Below, one piece after another: positions 60,070 through 64,000 of a DNA stretch of 64,000 nucleotides. Numbering within the stretch: position 1 is the first letter of the stretch; the number at the start of each line of letters is the position of its first letter. The stretch is taken from NCBI GenBank assembly GCA_035565975.1, contig DATMRT010000009.1:35249-99248 (forward strand), written 5' to 3'. The notes below the pieces were generated by a model that did not search any database, had not been told where the DNA came from, and saw nothing but the letters and a program-made list of their open reading frames with translations. The stretch comes from Ga0077530 sp035565975. Lineage in GTDB: Bacteria; Pseudomonadota; Alphaproteobacteria; Rhizobiales; Hyphomicrobiaceae. A program made the position numbers and the translations under genes.

Positions 60070-60561
60070 ATGGTCGTGGAACTCGATGCAATGGATCTGA
60101 AGATCCTGGAGCTGCTGCAGGCTGATGCAACCATGCCGATCGCCGAGATCGGCAAGATCGTCGGCCTCTCGACGACGCCGTGCTGGCGGCGCATCCAGAA
60201 GCTCGACGAGGCGGGGGTCATCCGTGCCCGAGTGGCCGTTCTGGATCCGGTGAAGGTCAATACCGGCGTCACAGTCTTCGTCTCGATCAAGACCGATCAG
60301 CACAATCTCGACTGGCTCGAACGCTTTCATGCCGCCGTCGTCGACCTGCCCGAGGTGGTGGAGTTCTATCGCATGTCCGGCGAGGTGGACTACCTCATGC
60401 GCGTCGTCGTGCCCGACATCGCCGCCTACGACGTCTTCTACAAAAAGCTCATTTCGCGGATCGACATCACCAAGGTCTCCTCGGCTTTCGCCATGGAGCA
60501 GATCAAGTACACGACCGCGCTGCCGCTCTCGTTCGCATTGCCCCGAAAGGAAAAGGCTTAA
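60070..60561 (+). CDS. Lrp/AsnC-family transcriptional regulator
   Basis: 163 residues; GGAGCG before the ATG. LDAMDLKILELLQADATMPIAEIGKIVGLSTTPCWRRIQKLDEAGVI is the HTH with its recognition helix. The RAM (ACT-like) domain follows, about 75-150 (VTVFVSIKTDQHNLDWLERF, VVEFYRMSGEVDYLMRVVV). It should bind an amino acid and regulate genes for amino-acid metabolism. It is divergent from the phosphatase gene with about 200 bases between, which contain the regulator's own AT-rich promoter region. The target is unknown. Confidence 0.92.
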   Translation: MVVELDAMDLKILELLQADATMPIAEIGKIVGLSTTPCWRRIQKLDEAGVIRARVAVLDPVKVNTGVTVFVSIKTDQHNLDWLERFHAAVVDLPEVVEFYRMSGEVDYLMRVVVPDIAAYDVFYKKLISRIDITKVSSAFAMEQIKYTTALPLSFALPRKEKA

Positions 60562-60595
60562 CAAGGCCGATCGGGGCGGCCCCCCAAAGAAAGCG

Positions 60596-60624
60596 TTGAT
60601 CCCGGGCAACAGGGGCGGATATAT
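60596..60624 (+). promoter_or_regulatory. Probable sigma-70 promoter of tRNA-Leu
   Basis: TTGATC (60596-60601), 17 bases, ATATAT (60619-60624). The tRNA begins about 38 bases downstream. Confidence 0.45.
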
Positions 60625-60662
60625 GTCGGCGCCATCGCGCGCGGCCACGCCAAACGCGGGTG

Positions 60663-60747
60663 GCGGGCGTGGCGGAACTGGTAGACGCGCTGGATTTAGG
60701 TTCCAGTGACGCAAGTCGTGGGGGTTCGAGTCCCTCCGTCCGCACCA
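60663..60747 (+). tRNA. tRNA-Leu (UAG), CCA encoded
   Basis: The 85-base sequence folds with acceptor GCGGGCG / CGTCCGC (one G-T pair), anticodon stem CTGGA/TCCAG and loop TTTAGGT giving anticodon UAG, T-arm GGGGG-TTCGAGT-CCCTC, a long variable arm typical of Leu (class II) tRNAs, and an encoded 3' CCA. It reads CUN codons, mainly CUA and CUG. Confidence 0.95.
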
Positions 60748-60769
60748 AGCCGGGATGAGGAATTTACGT

Positions 60770-60788
60770 TGCATCCCATAGGGATGCA
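60770..60788 (+). terminator. Hairpin downstream of tRNA-Leu
   Basis: TGCATCCC-ATA-GGGATGCA, an 8-bp stem 23 bases after the tRNA. It is a possible tRNA transcript end, without a T-tract. Confidence 0.35.
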
Positions 60789-60882
60789 GCAGACGAGATC
60801 GGGTGGTGAATAGCCGCCGCCGGCCGGCACCACATTCGTGGTGGGAGGGCTCTTCCCTGCAGCCGGCGGGAAACGAAAAAGC

Positions 60883-60898
60883 GGCGGCAGGAGCCGCC
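60883..60898 (+). promoter_or_regulatory. GC-rich hairpin upstream of tig
   Basis: GGCGGC-AGGA-GCCGCC (60883-60898), 24 bases before the tig ATG. It may influence translation of tig; there is no other evidence. Confidence 0.25.
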
Positions 60899-60921
60899 TT
60901 CACGAGTGGATGGCAGTGGTT

Positions 60922-62298
60922 ATGCAAGTCACGGAAACGAGTTCGGACGGACTGAAGCGGACGCTCAAGGTGGTGGTTGGCGCCAGTGAGCTCGCCGATC
61001 GCTTCACGACCCGCCTCGACGAGGTCAAGGACACCATCCAGCTCAGGGGCTTCCGCAAGGGCAAGGTCCCGGTCGGGCATATTAAAAAGGTCTATGGGCG
61101 TTCGCTCATGGCCGAGGTGCTGCAGGACCTCGTCGAGAAGTCCTCGCAAAAGGCGCTCGAGGATCGCCAGGAGCGCCCGGCCGTTCAGCCGGAGATCGCC
61201 TTCAGCGAGAACAAGGACGAGCTCGAGCAGGTCATGGATGGCAAGGCGGACCTTGCCTACACGATGTCCTTCGAGGTGCTGCCGAAGATCGATCTTGTCG
61301 ACTTCTCGACCCTGAAGCTCGAGCGCGAGGTCGTCGAGGTTGATGAGGAGACGATCGACAAGGCCATTGCCGATCTCGCCGAGCGCAATGTCACGTTCGA
61401 GGTCGAGGAGGGCCGTGTCGCTGCGGAAGGCGACCAGCTCAAGATCGATTTCGTCGGCTCGATCGACGGCACGCCGTTCGACGGTGGCACGGGCGAGGAC
61501 GTCGAGATCGTGCTCGGACGCGGTGGCTTCATTCCGGGCTTCGAGGACGGGCTCAAGGGCGCCAAGGCCGGCGACGACGTGACCATCAAGGCGACCTTCC
61601 CGGCCGAGTATCAGGTGCCGGATCTTGCCGGCAAGGAAGCTTCGTTCGCGACCAAGGTGAAGTCGGTGGCGAAGCCGGTGAAGCCGGAGATCAACGAGGA
61701 GTTCGCGAAGGGCTTCGGCCTCGACTCGCTCGAGGCGCTGCGCAAGGTCATGCGCGAGCGCATCGAGGGCGAGTACGCCGAATTTTCGCGCACCAAGATC
61801 AAGCGGGCGCTGCTCGATGCCCTCGACAAGGCGCATGAATTCGCGCTGCCCGAGGCGCTCGTGCAGCAGGAATTCGACCAGATCTGGAGCCAGGTGACGA
61901 ATACGCTCCAGCAGTCCGGCAAGACCTTCGAGGATGAAGGCAAGACCGAGGAGAGCGCGCGCGCCGAGTATCGCACGCTCGCCGAGCGCCGCGTGCGCCT
62001 CGGTCTCGTGCTTGCCGAGATCGGCACCAAGGCCAAGGTCGAGGTTACGCAGGAGGAGCTGCGCAACGCACTCTTCCGCGAGGCGCGCCGCTTCCCGGGC
62101 CAGGAGCGGATGGTCTACGAGTACTTCGAAAAGACGCCGGGCGCCGTCCAGCAGCTTCGCGCACCGATCTACGAGGACAAGGTGGTGGACCACATCCTCG
62201 GCGAGGCCAAGCCGACCGAGAAAAAGGTCTCGCGCGAGGAGCTGCTGAAGATGCCGGACGACGGTGAGGCTGCGGTTCCGGGCGCGCCCGCGGCCTGA
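60922..62298 (+). CDS. tig: Trigger factor (ribosome-associated chaperone/PPIase)
   Basis: 458 residues from the ATG at 60922, matching the family start MQVTETSSDGLKRTLKVVVG; an ATG 4 codons upstream also exists. The ribosome-binding GFRKGKVP loop is present (LRGFRKGKVPVGHIKKVYG). The FKBP-type PPIase domain is at about 155-245 (GDQLKIDFVGSIDGTPFDGG, GFIPGFEDGLKGAKAGD). The C-terminal chaperone arms are long and helical. It binds nascent chains at the ribosome exit. It heads the tig-clpP-clpX order usual in bacteria. Confidence 0.96.
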   Translation: MQVTETSSDGLKRTLKVVVGASELADRFTTRLDEVKDTIQLRGFRKGKVPVGHIKKVYGRSLMAEVLQDLVEKSSQKALEDRQERPAVQPEIAFSENKDELEQVMDGKADLAYTMSFEVLPKIDLVDFSTLKLEREVVEVDEETIDKAIADLAERNVTFEVEEGRVAAEGDQLKIDFVGSIDGTPFDGGTGEDVEIVLGRGGFIPGFEDGLKGAKAGDDVTIKATFPAEYQVPDLAGKEASFATKVKSVAKPVKPEINEEFAKGFGLDSLEALRKVMRERIEGEYAEFSRTKIKRALLDALDKAHEFALPEALVQQEFDQIWSQVTNTLQQSGKTFEDEGKTEESARAEYRTLAERRVRLGLVLAEIGTKAKVEVTQEELRNALFREARRFPGQERMVYEYFEKTPGAVQQLRAPIYEDKVVDHILGEAKPTEKKVSREELLKMPDDGEAAVPGAPAA

Positions 62299-62462
62299 GC
62301 CGGGCAGCACAGCCCCTCGAAGTCCGTGGGGTTCGGCTTGGAGACAGGTGAAGTCGGGCCGCCGCGTCCTATATATGCAGATGTCGATGACATGATTCTC
62401 GACCGGCGGGCCTAGGCGATTGGCCCGCTCGTCCGCTTTACTCAAGCTCGCAGGACGCTCCC

Positions 62463-63131
62463 ATGATGATCCCCCCTCTCGCTGCCGATCGGCTCTACAA
62501 CTCCCCGGTCGCCACCTACTGGCCGACGGTGATCGAGCAGACGGCGCGCGGCGAGCGGCCCTACGACCTGCCCTCGCGGATGCTGCAGGAGCGGATCATC
62601 TTCGTGATCGGCCCGATCGAGGACCACATGGCGTCGTCGGTGTGCATGCAGCTTCTCTTCCTGGAGGCCCAGAACCCCAAGAAGGAAATCGCCATGTACA
62701 TCAACTCGCCGGGCGGCGTGGTGACCTCAGGCATGGCTATTTATGACACCATGCAGTTCATCAAGCCGCCGATCGCGACCTTGTGCATCGGGCAGGCGGC
62801 GTCCATGGGCTCGTTGCTGCTCTGCGCGGGCGAGAAGGGCATGCGCTATGCGCTCCCCAATGCCCGTATCATGGTGCACCAGCCTTCGGGCGGTTTCTCC
62901 GGCCAGGCGAGCGATATCGAGCGCCACGCCGAAGATATCATCAAGATGAAGCGGCGACTGAACGAAGTGTACGTCAAGCATACGGGCCAGACGTACGACA
63001 TGGTTGAAAAGACACTCGACCGTGATTACTTTATGACCGCCGAACAAGCTCAGGAATTCGGTCTGATCGACCGCGTGCTCTCGCGCCGCGACGAGATCGA
63101 GACCAAGTCGGACGGAGAGAAGGGCGCCTGA
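62463..63131 (+). CDS. clpP: ATP-dependent Clp protease proteolytic subunit
   Basis: 222 residues; AGGACGCTCCC upstream of ATG. The triad is Ser114 (QAASMGSLLL), His139 (RIMVHQPSG) and Asp188 (EKTLDRDYF). YINSPGGVVTSGMAIYDTMQF is the characteristic substrate-channel segment. It forms a 14-mer peptidase barrel with ClpX or ClpA. It lies between tig and clpX. Confidence 0.97.
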   Translation: MMIPPLAADRLYNSPVATYWPTVIEQTARGERPYDLPSRMLQERIIFVIGPIEDHMASSVCMQLLFLEAQNPKKEIAMYINSPGGVVTSGMAIYDTMQFIKPPIATLCIGQAASMGSLLLCAGEKGMRYALPNARIMVHQPSGGFSGQASDIERHAEDIIKMKRRLNEVYVKHTGQTYDMVEKTLDRDYFMTAEQAQEFGLIDRVLSRRDEIETKSDGEKGA

Positions 63132-63445
63132 GCGCCGAATCGCGGGCCGACGCGCCGGTGAGACACCGTGTGACGACGCCCCGCACTCCTCAAATGCGAC
63201 GCATTCCGTGTCCTACATCGCGGTTGGCGCACGGCTTGCAAGACTTCGGCAACACCAGTGCGGCACGATTGTCACATTGGTGTTGCAATTCCCGCAATCC
63301 CCTCAGCCTTAGCTGCGGGTCTCCGGGAATGCATGGTTGATCTGGCGGTCGGCCCATGATCAGCTCGACAAGCTGGTCGATGCGTCGCTAGGTTTGCCTC
63401 AAGGGCCGCGAACGCGGGATGGCCGGAACGGGCGCAGGAGAGCCA
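63132..63445 (+). promoter_or_regulatory. clpP-clpX intergenic region
   Basis: 314 bases without a credible gene. clpX may have its own promoter here, but no convincing -35/-10 or heat-shock (CTTGAAA-N-CCATNT) pattern was identified; a CTTGCAAG element is near 63235. Confidence 0.3.

Positions 63446-64000
<555 letters not shown>

Noticed and set aside
59974..62445. Minus-strand 823-codon ORF over asnC, tRNA-Leu and tig
   Set aside because: It covers a tRNA and two certain genes; it looks like a codon-bias artefact.

Overview
The window is about 64 kb of GC-rich bacterial chromosome, almost fully coding. It reads as an alphaproteobacterium, most likely of the Hyphomicrobiales (Rhizobiales). 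The reasons are the miaA-ilvI-ilvH and tig-clpP-clpX blocks, HWE-type and FixJ-like signalling proteins, several extracytoplasmic-stress (EcfG-type) promoter motifs, and the overall codon bias. No insertion sequence, prophage, CRISPR array or plasmid function was seen. The genus cannot be fixed from sequence reading alone.

Layout. 1-5513: housekeeping genes ruvX (cut at the left edge), miaA, and the acetolactate synthase genes ilvI and ilvH, which are separated by a transglutaminase-like gene and a GST gene. 5514-7918: small secreted or membrane proteins (an FFxEL repeat protein, a DUF1269 protein, an Arg/Trp-rich Tat-type peptide with a GTG start) and a sparse 0.8-kb stretch. 7919-14760: small metabolic operons (DUF4203 protein-patatin-GntP permease; SDR-SDR-SCO1), a CMD-family gene and an alpha/beta hydrolase. 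14807-18933: a sugar-type ABC importer. 19302-23459: an RND efflux adaptor and pump.

23482-33941 is the most distinctive metabolic locus. A LysR regulator is divergent from a seven-gene operon encoding a Tat-exported binding protein, a double-domain permease, an ATPase, three Cys-type sulfatases and the formylglycine-generating enzyme (FGE) that activates them. The sulfatases lack signal peptides, so the likely scheme is import of an intact sulfate ester followed by cytoplasmic desulfation. A perfect LysR-type inverted repeat lies in the divergent promoter region.

34001-48091 is a signalling island: a sensor kinase, a DUF937/PRC protein, a lone receiver, a FixJ-like regulator with a coupled small membrane ORF, a winged-helix-like protein, two DUF5985 membrane proteins, a soluble hybrid kinase of about 2080 residues with eleven tandem 92-residue HAMP units (276 bp each), and an HWE-family kinase with two receivers. 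48139-55898 holds a monooxygenase-fold protein, an MFS plus ABC exporter operon, a PRC-barrel protein and a glycosyltransferase/debranching-enzyme pair. Four near-perfect GGAAC-N16-(C/G)GTT promoters precede the giant kinase, the exporter operon, the PRC protein and the glycosyltransferase pair. This part of the window therefore looks like a general-stress regulon.

56041-64000: a MarR-EmrA-EmrB operon with a two-palindrome operator, a DUF442-type phosphatase, an Lrp/AsnC regulator, tRNA-Leu(UAG), and tig, clpP and clpX (cut at the right edge). All annotation comes from reading the sequence. Family names rest on remembered motifs, and no database search was run.
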